Part shown: one piece after another, positions 8,966-17,067 of the stretch
How positions within the stretch are numbered: the first letter of the stretch is position 1
Layout: every line of letters begins with the position of its first letter
Assembly (NCBI GenBank): GCA_030523275.1
Contig: JAUNIX010000009.1
Location: 1 to 64,000 of the forward strand
Source: Lachnospiraceae bacterium
GTDB lineage: Bacteria; Bacillota; Clostridia; Lachnospirales; Lachnospiraceae
DNA: 64,000 nucleotides
Reading direction: 5' to 3'
Translations under genes and position numbers: made by a program
The notes under the pieces: model-generated
What the model saw: the letters and a program-made list of their open reading frames with translations, nothing else
The model's database searches: none
Told to the model about the DNA's origin: nothing

Positions 8966-9511
8966 TTAATAATTCTCTGCGTGAATTTCAAAATAACTCT
9001 GAGGATGATTGCATGTTGGACATACATCAGGAGCTTCTGTACCAACTACGATATGACCACAATTGCGACATTCCCAAACTTTTACTTCACTCTTAGCAAA
9101 AACCTCTGCCATTTCTATATTCTTTAGTAAAGCACGATAACGTTCTTCGTGACTCTTTTCAATAGCAGCAACCAGACGGAACTTTTCAGCTAATTCTGGA
9201 AAACCTTCTTCGTCTGCAGTTTTAGCAAAACCGTCATACATATCCGTCCATTCGTAATTTTCTCCTTCTGCTGCTGCAAGCAGATTCTGTGTTGTATCTC
9301 CAAGACCTGCCAGTTCTTTAAACCACATTTTTGCATGTTCGCGTTCATTTTCAGCAGTCTTTAAAAATAAAGCGGAGATTTGTTCATATCCTTCTTTTTT
9401 TGCAACGGAAGCAAAATAGGTATATTTATTTCTTGCCTGAGATTCTCCAGAAAAAGCTGCTTCCAGATTTTTCTCAGTCTGTGTACCTTCATAAGGATTC
9501 TTTTTTGCCAT
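8966..9511 (-). CDS. rbr: Rubrerythrin (C-terminal rubredoxin domain)
   Basis: Diiron peroxidase that reduces hydrogen peroxide to water in the anaerobe's cytoplasm. The N-terminal ferritin-like domain (residues 1-140) has the iron-ligand pattern [16 protein letters not shown], the [10 protein letters not shown] motif and the second [10 protein letters not shown] motif. The C-terminal rubredoxin-like domain has CRNCG and CPTC pairs that hold one iron. The 181-residue length and domain order match classical rubrerythrin. The desulfoferrodoxin gene is 24 bases upstream in the same direction, so superoxide reduction and removal of the resulting peroxide are encoded together. Confidence 0.95.
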   Translation of the reverse strand: MAKKNPYEGTQTEKNLEAAFSGESQARNKYTYFASVAKKEGYEQISALFLKTAENEREHAKMWFKELAGLGDTTQNLLAAAEGENYEWTDMYDGFAKTADEEGFPELAEKFRLVAAIEKSHEERYRALLKNIEMAEVFAKSEVKVWECRNCGHIVVGTEAPDVCPTCNHPQSYFEIHAENY

Positions 9512-9535
9512 ATCATTTCCTCCTTTCAGATGATA

Positions 9536-9910
9536 TTATGCTTTCCAAAGTGAGTGGAGATTGCAATATGCATATACTGCTTCCACTTCATCTCCTTCAC
9601 AGATAGAAAAACATGCTTTTGGAGCATCACCAGGTTTTAACATCTTACGCTGGTTGCCCTGTTTTGTCTGTAAAGAAATCCATTCAATATAATGTTCTGG
9701 AAGCATAGGATGTTCTACATCACCAACTGCAACACTAACTGTATTACCCTCTACTGTATATACAGGTACATGTTTTTCTACAGCAGCATCTGTAGTTCCT
9801 GGGATAATTTCTGTCATTTTCTGTCCACAACACATAACTGGAACACCAGTATCTTTTACCATAGCAATGATATTTCCGCAGTGTTCACAAATTAAAAATT
9901 TCTGTTCCAT
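9536..9910 (-). CDS. dfx: Desulfoferrodoxin (superoxide reductase)
   Basis: Reduces superoxide to hydrogen peroxide without making oxygen. The N-terminal desulforedoxin domain has the four iron ligands C8, C11, C27 and C28 (centre I). The superoxide reductase core has E46-H47, H67, H73, C116 and H119, the complete centre II ligand set. The full length is 124 residues. The start is supported by AGGAGG 8 bases upstream. It leads a two-gene unit with rubrerythrin. No PerR-type box like the two at 31.3 and 31.8 kb was seen upstream, so its control may differ. Confidence 0.96.
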   Translation of the reverse strand: MEQKFLICEHCGNIIAMVKDTGVPVMCCGQKMTEIIPGTTDAAVEKHVPVYTVEGNTVSVAVGDVEHPMLPEHYIEWISLQTKQGNQRKMLKPGDAPKACFSICEGDEVEAVYAYCNLHSLWKA

Positions 9911-10069
9911 AATAAAACCTCCTAAGAATACTTTTTACATAGATTAGCACTCTAACTATATAAGACCAATTATAACACCGAGCAAAAGATTACGCAATAA
10001 ATGTTGTTCTTTTGATATGAATAATTTTTCATTTTTTTATAATTTTTATATAATTTTCGTAGACTGTAT

Positions 10070-11260
10070 TTATTTTAATTTGTATAAAATGCTTGTTCCA
10101 ATCGTATTTTCTGGCATTTCCAAATCAAAATTGTCAAGAATCGTAGCACCAATCACAGCAAACGTATTTTCCTCATCAATCGGACCATTCCCTCTCATAG
10201 ATGGCGAATATGCAAAAAATGGCACTTTCTCCCTTGTATGATCCGTTCCTGTATGTGTTGGATCATTACCATGATCCGCTGTCAAGATCAAAAAATCATC
10301 TGCTCTTAATTTATTTAATAATTTTCCTAAATTCACATCAAATTGCTCTATTTCTTTTGCATAACCTACTGGATTTCTTCGATGTCCCCACTTGGCATCA
10401 AAATCTACAAGGTTGACAAAACAAAGTCCAGTGAAATCTCTATCCGCAATCTCTAACGTTTGCTCCATACCATGAACAGAACTTTTTGATTTATTGGACT
10501 GTGTTAATCCCTCACCATCAAAAATATCATAGATCTTACCTACAGATATAACATCGTACCCCGCATCTTTTAATACATTTAACGCGGTTCGTGCAAATGG
10601 TTTCAATGCATAGTCATGGCGATTACTGGTACGTTCAAACTCACCTTTTTTCTTTCCTATATATGGTCTAGCAATGACACGACCAACCTTCCATTCATCT
10701 TTCATCGTAAGTTCACGTGCAATCTCACAGCAGCGATATAATTCATCCAAACCAAATGTCTCTTCATTACCGCAAATCTGTAATACCGAATCAGCAGACG
10801 TATAAACAATCATATTGCCCGTCGCAATTTCTTCTTCTGCTAATTCATCTAAAATGACTGTACCGCTAGCACTTTTATTGCCAATTACTTTATGTCCGGT
10901 TCTTTGTTCTAATAAATGAATCAATTCTGGTGGAAATCCGGTATCTGTAAATGTTTTAAATGGTGTAGTAATACGAAGTCCCATCATCTCCCAATGACCA
11001 GTCATTGTATCTTTACCAATACTAGATTCACATAAGGTTGTAAAATAAGAGTTTGGATGCGCTACTGGTTTTATCTGTTTTAATGGATGAAGATTCCCAA
11101 TTCCCATTGCCGTGAGATTTGGAATCTGAAAATTCTCTACAGATTCTGCGATATGCCCAATTGTGTCCGTACCCTCATCTCCATAATCTGCCGCATCCGG
11201 CATTTCACCAAATCCCAGTGAATCTAACACAATCGTAAATATTCTTTTATACTTTTTCAT
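10070..11260 (-). CDS. deoB: Phosphopentomutase
   Basis: Interconverts (deoxy)ribose 1-phosphate and 5-phosphate, linking nucleoside breakdown to central metabolism. The protein is 396 residues and belongs to the alkaline phosphatase-like metalloenzymes. Metal ligand motifs are at the N-terminus ([15 protein letters not shown]) and C-terminus ([19 protein letters not shown]), and the phosphorylated threonine region is in [13 protein letters not shown]. The gene follows deoD by 18 bases on the same strand, forming a deoD-deoB salvage unit. No deoR, deoC or transporter is adjacent. Confidence 0.96.
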   Translation of the reverse strand: MKKYKRIFTIVLDSLGFGEMPDAADYGDEGTDTIGHIAESVENFQIPNLTAMGIGNLHPLKQIKPVAHPNSYFTTLCESSIGKDTMTGHWEMMGLRITTPFKTFTDTGFPPELIHLLEQRTGHKVIGNKSASGTVILDELAEEEIATGNMIVYTSADSVLQICGNEETFGLDELYRCCEIARELTMKDEWKVGRVIARPYIGKKKGEFERTSNRHDYALKPFARTALNVLKDAGYDVISVGKIYDIFDGEGLTQSNKSKSSVHGMEQTLEIADRDFTGLCFVNLVDFDAKWGHRRNPVGYAKEIEQFDVNLGKLLNKLRADDFLILTADHGNDPTHTGTDHTREKVPFFAYSPSMRGNGPIDEENTFAVIGATILDNFDLEMPENTIGTSILYKLK

Positions 11261-11278
11261 ATCGACACCCGCTTTCTA

Positions 11279-11989
11279 TTAAGCAATCTCAAGTGCTATC
11301 TTCATCATATCAGTAAAGGTTGTCTCACGTTGCTTTGATGACAAAGATCTACCATCTAATAAAGAATCCGAAATGGTAAACATACCAAGTGCTTTCTTGC
11401 CAGCACGAGCGGCATTCATATAAAGTGCTGCAGCTTCCATCTCAATACACAAAACGCCCATCTTCTTCCAATTTCCATTTGGATCTTCTAAATCGGAATA
11501 AAATGTGTCGGATGACAATACATTTCCAGCAACCGTATGAATTCCCAATCTCTCTCCTGTTTCCACCGCTTTACGGGCCAATTCAAAATCTGCAATTGGG
11601 GCAAATGTTCCTGGTAGATTAAATTGATGTCCATAATTAGAATTTGTACAGGCACCAATTCCGATCACCACATCTCGAAGATCTGCTTTCGGGCTGATCG
11701 TACCCGCAGAGCCTATACGGATAATCTGATCAACATCATAAAAATTGAATAATTCATAAGAATAAATACCGATAGATGGCATCCCCATACCACTACCAAA
11801 TACAGAAACTTTCTTTCCTTGATATTCACCTGTATATCCAAACATATTTCTAACTGTATTGATACATATCACATTTTCAAGAAATGTTTCTGCAATAAAT
11901 TTTGCTCTTAACGGATCTCCCGGCATCAAAACCGTCTTTGCAATTTGATCTTTATTTGCCTCATTATGAGGAGTTGGAATATTACCCAT
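11279..11989 (-). CDS. deoD: Purine nucleoside phosphorylase, DeoD type
   Basis: Phosphorolyses purine (deoxy)nucleosides to base and (deoxy)ribose 1-phosphate. The hexameric DeoD class is shown by MPGDPLRAKFIAE (phosphate site), GSGMGMPSIGIYSYEL, RIGSAGT, ECTMEAAAL-like CIEMEAAALY and the ISDSLLDGRSLS loop with the catalytic aspartate. The ATG at 11989 is preferred over one two codons earlier, because the GGAAGG site would sit directly against the earlier codon. That gives 236 residues, near the usual length. It leads the unit with deoB. Confidence 0.94.
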   Translation of the reverse strand: MGNIPTPHNEANKDQIAKTVLMPGDPLRAKFIAETFLENVICINTVRNMFGYTGEYQGKKVSVFGSGMGMPSIGIYSYELFNFYDVDQIIRIGSAGTISPKADLRDVVIGIGACTNSNYGHQFNLPGTFAPIADFELARKAVETGERLGIHTVAGNVLSSDTFYSDLEDPNGNWKKMGVLCIEMEAAALYMNAARAGKKALGMFTISDSLLDGRSLSSKQRETTFTDMMKIALEIA

Positions 11990-12091
11990 AATCATCCTTC
12001 CCTTCTTTTTATGTATTTTACATGCACTTCATTTATTTTATACAAGCCATCACAGCTTTATTTTTTATACTTATATTTTATCATATAATAC

Positions 12092-12124
12092 AAAAAGAGG
12101 ATATCAATGATTTCTGACATCCTC
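12092..12124 (-). terminator. Terminator of the ribbon protein-thioredoxin-FTR operon
   Basis: On the minus strand the arms GAGGATGTCA and TGATATCCTC form a stem with one mismatch, followed by TTTTTG. It begins just after the stop of the FTR-type gene. Confidence 0.85.
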
Positions 12125-12131
12125 AATTTCA

Positions 12132-12332
12132 TCAGTCTTTACTTTTGTAATACAACATACAGTGACAATAGCCCTCAAAATCAGGGTCTGCTATCTGATC
12201 CCGAAATTCTTTGCATATACATTTATTCTCCGGAGTATTTTGCAATCGACAAGGACAATAACCACCTTTTTTCTTCAATCCTTCCTTGATCTTTGCAACC
12301 ACTGCCTCGTCCTCATTTAATCGAACCTCCAT
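12132..12332 (-). CDS. Ferredoxin-thioredoxin reductase catalytic-domain protein
   Basis: Protein of 66 residues made almost only of the FTR catalytic domain. The cysteine pattern is CPC (26-28), CIC (38-40) and CHC (56-58), with CPCRL and EGYCHC as typical FTR-family blocks. Such proteins hold a [4Fe-4S] cluster next to a redox disulfide and pass electrons from ferredoxin to thioredoxin. A thioredoxin gene lies 21 bases upstream, which supports that partner. The protein is much smaller than the plant-type catalytic chain and no variable subunit is nearby, so the activity is inferred from family and context. Confidence 0.85.
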   Translation of the reverse strand: MEVRLNEDEAVVAKIKEGLKKKGGYCPCRLQNTPENKCICKEFRDQIADPDFEGYCHCMLYYKSKD

Positions 12333-12353
12333 CTAAAGATCCCCCTTTATTCT

Positions 12354-12668
12354 CTATGCAAACGCCTTATCAATCTCAGCTTTTAATTCATCCTCTGGTA
12401 CATATCCAATCACTTGTCCTACTACTTCTCCTTTTTTGAAAAATAATAATGTCGGGATACTCACAATGCGATATATTTGCGCAATATCCATATCCGCATC
12501 AATATCCACTTTATAGAAATCCACGTTCTCATATTCCGTAGAAAGTTTTTCCACAATCGGAGAGAGCATTCCACAAGGTCCACACCAGTCTGCATAAAAA
12601 TCAACAACTGCTGTATCCGCGTTTTTAACTAATTCAAATGTATCTCCTGTAATCTTCGTAACTGCCAT
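12354..12668 (-). CDS. trxA: Thioredoxin
   Basis: Small cytoplasmic disulfide reductase of 104 residues with the WCGPC active site (C29, C32), an FYADWCGPC block and the cis-proline loop SIPTLLFF. The residue after the second active cysteine is G instead of the common K. The ATG at 12668 has GGAGG 7 bases before it, which rules out the start seven codons upstream. The neighbours are a cysteine-rich ribbon protein upstream and an FTR-type protein downstream. The electron donor is therefore likely ferredoxin via FTR, not NADPH via TrxB. Confidence 0.93.
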   Translation of the reverse strand: MAVTKITGDTFELVKNADTAVVDFYADWCGPCGMLSPIVEKLSTEYENVDFYKVDIDADMDIAQIYRIVSIPTLLFFKKGEVVGQVIGYVPEDELKAEIDKAFA

Positions 12669-12679
12669 AAAATTTCCTC

Positions 12680-12946
12680 CTATATCCATTCATAGTCGCC
12701 GCCGGTAATTGCAAGACTTAATAATGTATCCATTTTTTCAACATCTTCTCCTTCGCATACCTGTAATAATTTTGCGGTCGGTGTCAAATCCGGCATTTCT
12801 TCATCCGGTCCTATTTCCATATCTACTTCTTTGTCACAATTTGGGCACATGATAAGCGGTGCAACTTTAAGATCAAGAAAACGTCTGCCGCATTCCTCAC
12901 ATTCATAAAATCCACAAACTTGTGTTCCATCTGGTACATAATACAT
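12680..12946 (-). CDS. Small cysteine-rich ribbon protein, first gene of the thioredoxin operon
   Basis: Protein of 88 residues with CxxC pairs at C16/C19 and C34/C37 plus C11 and C64, likely a zinc or iron ribbon. I cannot name a family. The ribbon part (CEECG, then MCPNC, then a DMEIGP tail) resembles the desulforedoxin part of the desulfoferrodoxin at 9536-9910, and both proteins carry a CEG(E/D)(D/E)VE block near the C-terminus. The superoxide reductase histidines are absent. It leads the thioredoxin/FTR operon, 11 bases ahead of trxA, so a redox role is plausible but unproved. Confidence 0.7.
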   Translation of the reverse strand: MYYVPDGTQVCGFYECEECGRRFLDLKVAPLIMCPNCDKEVDMEIGPDEEMPDLTPTAKLLQVCEGEDVEKMDTLLSLAITGGDYEWI

Positions 12947-13049
12947 ATAGTCTGCCTCACTCTCTTAAGATGTATTCTATCATTAAAATATTGACAAATT
13001 TAATTTATAGAAACATTTTTCATCCACAATAAAAAGATACCACATTTTT

Positions 13050-13093
13050 AAACAAAAGAAAAGGCGGATATCTTAGTTCTTATACTTCGATAT
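13050..13093 (-). terminator. Strong terminator of an ORF-less transcript
   Basis: The arms AAGGCGGATATC and GATATCCGCCTT form a perfect 12-bp stem with a 16-base loop, followed on the minus strand by a T-rich tract. It faces the transcript expected from the promoter at 13596-13623. No conventional gene lies between them. Confidence 0.85.
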
Positions 13094-13590
13094 CCGCCTT
13101 TACATTGATTCTTCAATCATGAAATATTAAATTCCTTTCTTGATTTCTTAATTAGTAGTTTCTTCTAAATCTTTATAGTTATCTGTTACTTAAGAGTTAC
13201 GAAATGACTTTGAAAAATTAAATGACTTACAAATAATGGATCATTAACATGACTACTATGGTATCTTTCTGTATTCAATTGTAATACTTAAGTTCTGGTG
13301 GTCATTAGCCTATCTTCCTATTTCTTACTCTTTATGATTGTTGAATGACGAATGTTCTACTCACCGATTCAATCTTTTCTTTGGTCTGAACACCTTCTCT
13401 TAATAAAATGGGGTTTTTTGATTTAATAATTAAAACTGTCTGGTGGTTTGTCCTCCTTATCGTAATATTTGAACCTTTAAAAATTAATTTAAGTTTTTGG
13501 TGGTCCGTACCTCCTCTTTTTATTTGTAAATCTTTTTAAATAATATAAGTTTAATTGTAAATCTTATTTATTTGTTTGATTTACTTTATA
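13094..13590 (-). ncRNA. Candidate untranslated RNA or leader with three ACCACCA repeats
   Basis: This stretch of about 500 bases lies between a consensus minus-strand promoter and a strong minus-strand terminator. It has no ATG-started reading frame longer than a few codons. Three copies of ACCACCA occur on the minus strand (ending at 13498, 13441 and 13296). The first two follow an AGGAGG by 4-5 bases. The first and third are followed by AACTTAA. A 58-codon frame without a start codon runs from 13508 to 13332. I do not recognise RNase P, SRP, tmRNA, 6S or a riboswitch class in it. It could be a small RNA, a leader peptide region that lost its starts, or gene debris. Confidence 0.45.
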
Positions 13591-13595
13591 CTGTT

Positions 13596-13623
13596 ATTAT
13601 ACACTATTTTTCTTAATTGTCAA
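13596..13623 (-). promoter_or_regulatory. Consensus sigma-A promoter for the ORF-less transcript
   Basis: On the minus strand a perfect TTGACA (13618-13623) and a perfect TATAAT (13596-13601) are separated by 16 bases. It points away from the plus-strand reductase gene. Confidence 0.8.
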
Positions 13624-13737
13624 TACTATTTTTATATATTTTTAAATATTCAGAATATTCAGTTAATTTATTTTTATTATATGTTTTTCATTATATGTTA
13701 TAATGGAAAAAAGAACAAAATCAGGAGGCTTTATGCT

Positions 13738-14691
13738 ATGAATATACTCATTATTGGTGCTGGTGCAATCGGAGTTGCACTTGGTGCATCTTTAAAAAAC
13801 ACAGGACACAATATTTCATTTCTCGCTTCCACCAAAACTGGAGAAGCAATTGAAAAAAAAGGGATCCATAAAACCGGACTATTCGGTGACATTCATATCC
13901 CCCCAAATGATATCTCCGTTTATTATGACTATGAATCGTTACCTGATCATGTTTATGATTACATATTAATCACGATTAAAACAATGGGAAATCATGAAGT
14001 GGCAGCGAAACTTTCCAATTGCTCGAACTGCTTAAAAGAAGATGGTCGGATCGTCATTATGCAAAACGGCTGGGGAAATGATCTCCCATATTTAAAATAT
14101 TTTGATCCATCAATTATTTATAATGCACGCGTTATCACCGGATTCCAAAGAAGTGAACCAAATTGTAGTAAGATTACCGTTCATACTGCTCCAATTTTGA
14201 TAGGATCACTTCACGGCTATTCGTCAAAATGTGTTACCGCTTTAGCAGAAGCTATCACCAAAAGTGGAATCCCATCCGAATCGACTGATGAAGTGGGAAA
14301 AGCTCTGTGGGCGAAAATGCTTTATAATTGCACTCTAAATCCATTAGGAGCCATTCTTAAAGTACCGTATGGAAAACTGGCTGACTGTGATGCGACAGTC
14401 GCGATCATGAATCGTTTGATTCACGAAACCTTTGCAGTCATGAAAGCATCTGGATATGAAACTTTTTGGGAAACACCAAAAGAATACATCAAAGAATTTT
14501 ATGGTAAGCTGGTACCTGATACTTATGCACACTGCTCGTCCACTTTGCAAGATATTGAGAAAAAGCAGAAAACAGAAATCGAGACGTTAACCGGCTGTAT
14601 ACTAAAGCTTGGAAAAAAATATGGAATATCAACACCAACCCATCAAATTATTTATGAACAAGTTTTGTTTTTAGAAGCACAATTTTTATAA
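13738..14691 (+). CDS. Ketopantoate reductase-family oxidoreductase (ApbA/PanE)
   Basis: NADPH-dependent reductase of about 317 residues. The Rossmann loop is at the very N-terminus (ILIIGAGAIGVALGASL), and the substrate domain contains KALWAKMLYNCTLNPLGAIL, with the lysine and asparagine typical of ketopantoate reductase. It probably reduces 2-dehydropantoate to pantoate, but the family includes reductases with other 2-oxoacid substrates and no panB, panC or panD is nearby. The ATG at 13738 has AGGAGG 9 bases before it. A TATAAT at 13699-13704 may be its -10. It is one of only three plus-strand genes here. Confidence 0.8.
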   Translation: MNILIIGAGAIGVALGASLKNTGHNISFLASTKTGEAIEKKGIHKTGLFGDIHIPPNDISVYYDYESLPDHVYDYILITIKTMGNHEVAAKLSNCSNCLKEDGRIVIMQNGWGNDLPYLKYFDPSIIYNARVITGFQRSEPNCSKITVHTAPILIGSLHGYSSKCVTALAEAITKSGIPSESTDEVGKALWAKMLYNCTLNPLGAILKVPYGKLADCDATVAIMNRLIHETFAVMKASGYETFWETPKEYIKEFYGKLVPDTYAHCSSTLQDIEKKQKTEIETLTGCILKLGKKYGISTPTHQIIYEQVLFLEAQFL

Positions 14692-14703
14692 TGTTATACC
14701 ACA

Positions 14704-14732
14704 AGAAGCTGCCGTAAAACACGACAGCTTCT
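14704..14732. terminator. Hairpin between convergent genes
   Basis: The arms AGAAGCTG(C)CG and CG(A)CAGCTTCT form an 11-bp stem with one mismatch and a 7-base loop between the convergent reductase and cbiG genes. There is no clear T run on either side, so termination is inferred from position. Confidence 0.5.
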
Positions 14733-14734
14733 AA

Positions 14735-15733
14735 TCATTGATAAACATTCATTTTTCTTTGAACAATCGAGACCGTAATTCCCGGGTAAATCTCTTTATC
14801 GACAAGAATCTTGCCTTCTCCGGAAGCAATATATGCTGAAGCCGTTGACACCGACGGTACCCCAACTGTTTTTTTCACAAAATCTGATTGACGAACTCCT
14901 AGTTTAACCAAATCCAACTGATCAATTTTCTCTGTATCGACAATGACCAACTCTTTCTGAAACTCTCTTGCCGTTTCTACAATCCCTTTTTCTTTTGCCT
15001 TTTTTGGTATCGTGGCAAATCCCTCGGTTGATTGTAACACCAATCCATACTTTGCAAACGTTTTACAAACTGCCTGCTTTATTTCCATTGTTGATACTCC
15101 GGCTTTGCACCCAATTCCAACCCATAACGTCTTTGGGTATAAATATAAAACATGACTTTGTGACATTTGATTCTTTTTTTCATCAATCACAACAACAGGG
15201 TCTGGACATGATGCATCATATTCTTCGAGAAACTGCTCACTGAACTCCGGATACTTATACGGACTTAAAATCTGTACTTTGCCCTTTTCTAAAAGTGTCG
15301 AACTAATATATTTAAGCTGCTCAATATTACCAATTTCCATATTATATTTTTGAGCAAATAAATCAAAGGCAAAAGCAGATTCCACATCCGTTGCCGTTGT
15401 AATGACCGCCTGTCCACCAGTAAACTTCGCAATTGTTCTTGCAAGCGCATTGGCACCACCCAAATGCCCCGATAGCAGACTGATTGCATAGTTTCCCCTA
15501 GAATCGAGAACAACGATTGCCGGATCATTTTGTTTATGTACAAAAAGTGGTGCGAGAATTCGCACCACTATGCCTGTTGCCATCACACAGACTAATCCAT
15601 CATATTCCAAAAATGCTTTTTGCAGATTCATTTTTAAATTTTCTTTTCCATATACCGTTCCTGGAAGCTGCTGATTTAATTCTTTCGTCAACTGCTGTCC
15701 CTGTTTTGTAATCGCAAAATAAGCAATTTTCAT
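14735..15733 (-). CDS. cbiG: Cobalt-precorrin 5A hydrolase
   Basis: Opens the delta-lactone of cobalt-precorrin-5A in anaerobic cobalamin synthesis. The protein is 332 residues. The N-terminal and central domains carry VCVMATGIVVRILAP and SLLSGHLGGANALA, and the C-terminal domain has LWVGIGCKAG and GVPSVSTASAYIASG. The start codon directly follows the stop of the hypothetical gene upstream. No other cbi gene is in the window, so this copy is outside a cobalamin operon. CbiG is rarely useful alone, so the rest of the pathway should be elsewhere in the genome. Confidence 0.93.
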   Translation of the reverse strand: MKIAYFAITKQGQQLTKELNQQLPGTVYGKENLKMNLQKAFLEYDGLVCVMATGIVVRILAPLFVHKQNDPAIVVLDSRGNYAISLLSGHLGGANALARTIAKFTGGQAVITTATDVESAFAFDLFAQKYNMEIGNIEQLKYISSTLLEKGKVQILSPYKYPEFSEQFLEEYDASCPDPVVVIDEKKNQMSQSHVLYLYPKTLWVGIGCKAGVSTMEIKQAVCKTFAKYGLVLQSTEGFATIPKKAKEKGIVETAREFQKELVIVDTEKIDQLDLVKLGVRQSDFVKKTVGVPSVSTASAYIASGEGKILVDKEIYPGITVSIVQRKMNVYQ

Positions 15734-16216
15734 TTATTTTTCCTCTTTGATTTCTTCAATCCTTACGATAACATTGCCTTTTTGTGTTGGTATATAACCA
15801 ATTTGTAGTTTTTGTCCATTTTCTTTAATATATCCACCATTTGCAGATGTTTTATGGTAACCAAACTTCTGAATGAACGATCTGTTATACGAAAAATGCA
15901 CGGTTCGGATGTTAAAACTTTCATCCTCTTCATCCTCGGTCGTCTCACCACCTTGCGAAGCAGGCGCAAAATTCTCAACCTTGCCTTTAATCGTCTGATA
16001 ATTTCCATTCTTGTACGTTTCAATGATCGTCACATATCCATAACAAAAACGAGCTAATGTGATTGCACAGATAGCAAGTGCGACAATTCCTAAAAATCGC
16101 ACAAACATTTTGGGTCCCTTATAGGTTGCATATAATCCTGCAAACCCTAAAATTGCAAATGGTAACACCCAATGTAATTGTATTTTAAAATTACTAGCTT
16201 CGTATAACAGTTCCAT
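15734..16216 (-). CDS. Hypothetical membrane protein, two helices and an outer domain
   Basis: Protein of 160 residues with hydrophobic segments near residues 15-32 and 38-60. A soluble domain of about 90 residues follows, holding an acidic stretch (TTEDEEDES). The soluble part (GKVENFAP, TVHFSYN, LQIGYIP) is beta-rich and recalls DUF3592-like domains, but the match is only by eye. It lies between hisA and cbiG with 0-11 base gaps and is probably co-transcribed. No function can be stated. Confidence 0.6.
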   Translation of the reverse strand: MELLYEASNFKIQLHWVLPFAILGFAGLYATYKGPKMFVRFLGIVALAICAITLARFCYGYVTIIETYKNGNYQTIKGKVENFAPASQGGETTEDEEDESFNIRTVHFSYNRSFIQKFGYHKTSANGGYIKENGQKLQIGYIPTQKGNVIVRIEEIKEEK

Positions 16217-16227
16217 ATATATTCCTC

Positions 16228-17010
16228 CTAAACTAGTGAATCACAGTATGATAACACTTTTTCAAATTTCATATTGCCACCAAATAAATCTAATGCACTT
16301 CCAATCGTCACATCCAACTGTCCATGCCCTAATTCTTTTAACAATGCCAAATCTCTTTCACTTCGCACTCCTCCGGCATAAGTAACCGGAATTTTGTTCC
16401 ATTTGCCAATCATAGTGACTAATTCTTGTTCGATTCCAGACGATTTTCCTTCAACATCAACTGCATGAATCAAAAACTCATCACAATAAGCAGCTAAATG
16501 ATCTAAGGTCTCATAATTTAAGGCTACATCTGTATATTTTTGCCAGCGATCCGTCACCACATAGTACTCATTACCCTTCTTTCGACAACTAAGATCTAAC
16601 ACCAGACGTTCTTTCCCAACCGTTTGAACAAGTTTCTCTAAATTTTTAAAATTAATTTGTCCGTTTCGAAAAACATAAGATGTTACGATCACATGAGATG
16701 CTCCCATTTCCAAAAATCGCTGTGCATTATCTACATTCATCCCGCCTCCAATCTGAAGACCACCCGGATAAGCCTGCAAAGCTAGTCTGGCCTGCTCAAC
16801 ATCCGCTTCATAATACTCCGAATCAACAGGGTTCAACAGTATAATATGACCACCTTTTAATCCATGTTCTTTATATAGATTTGCATAAAAGCTACCATCA
16901 TATGTGGAAACAAAATTCTCTTGCGCCTGATTTCCAGTATCAATCAGACTCCCACCAATGATTTGCTTTACTTTTCCATTGTGTATATCAATACAAGGTC
17001 TAAATTTCAT
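16228..17010 (-). CDS. hisA: Phosphoribosylformimino-AICAR-ribotide isomerase, eukaryotic (HIS6) type
   Basis: Isomerase of histidine synthesis that opens the ribose ring of ProFAR to give PRFAR. The 260-residue TIM barrel follows the fungal/plant HIS6 pattern instead of the usual bacterial HisA. Matching blocks are CIDIHNGKVKQIIGG at the N-terminus, NFVSTYDGSFYANLYKEHGL, VDLSCRKK, FLIHAVDVEG and TIGSALDLFGGN. The catalytic aspartates are expected in CIDIHNG and HAVDVEG. It is not in a his operon: its neighbours are mutY upstream and a hypothetical/cbiG pair downstream. The ribosome binding site is weak. Confidence in the type is high, and its role as the sole HisA is inferred. Confidence 0.9.
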   Translation of the reverse strand: MKFRPCIDIHNGKVKQIIGGSLIDTGNQAQENFVSTYDGSFYANLYKEHGLKGGHIILLNPVDSEYYEADVEQARLALQAYPGGLQIGGGMNVDNAQRFLEMGASHVIVTSYVFRNGQINFKNLEKLVQTVGKERLVLDLSCRKKGNEYYVVTDRWQKYTDVALNYETLDHLAAYCDEFLIHAVDVEGKSSGIEQELVTMIGKWNKIPVTYAGGVRSERDLALLKELGHGQLDVTIGSALDLFGGNMKFEKVLSYCDSLV

Positions 17011-17067
17011 GTCATCATCTCGATTTCTTATTTTTGTATGTCTATTATAACAGATAACAATTTATTT

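Noticed and set aside
9944..9952. TTAGCACTC, an exact CIRCE half-site, upstream of desulfoferrodoxin
   Set aside because: The matching GAGTGCTAA half is absent at the required 9-base spacing, so HrcA binding is not supported.
12107..12289. A 60-codon plus-strand frame opposite the FTR-type gene
   Set aside because: It is the antisense shadow of a well-supported gene with conserved cysteine motifs, and it lacks a start site of its own.
13494..13516. Plus-strand GGTGGTCCGTACCTCC resembling a T-box core near the reductase gene
   Set aside because: There is no stem I, specifier loop or T-box terminator, and promoter and terminator direction favour the minus strand.
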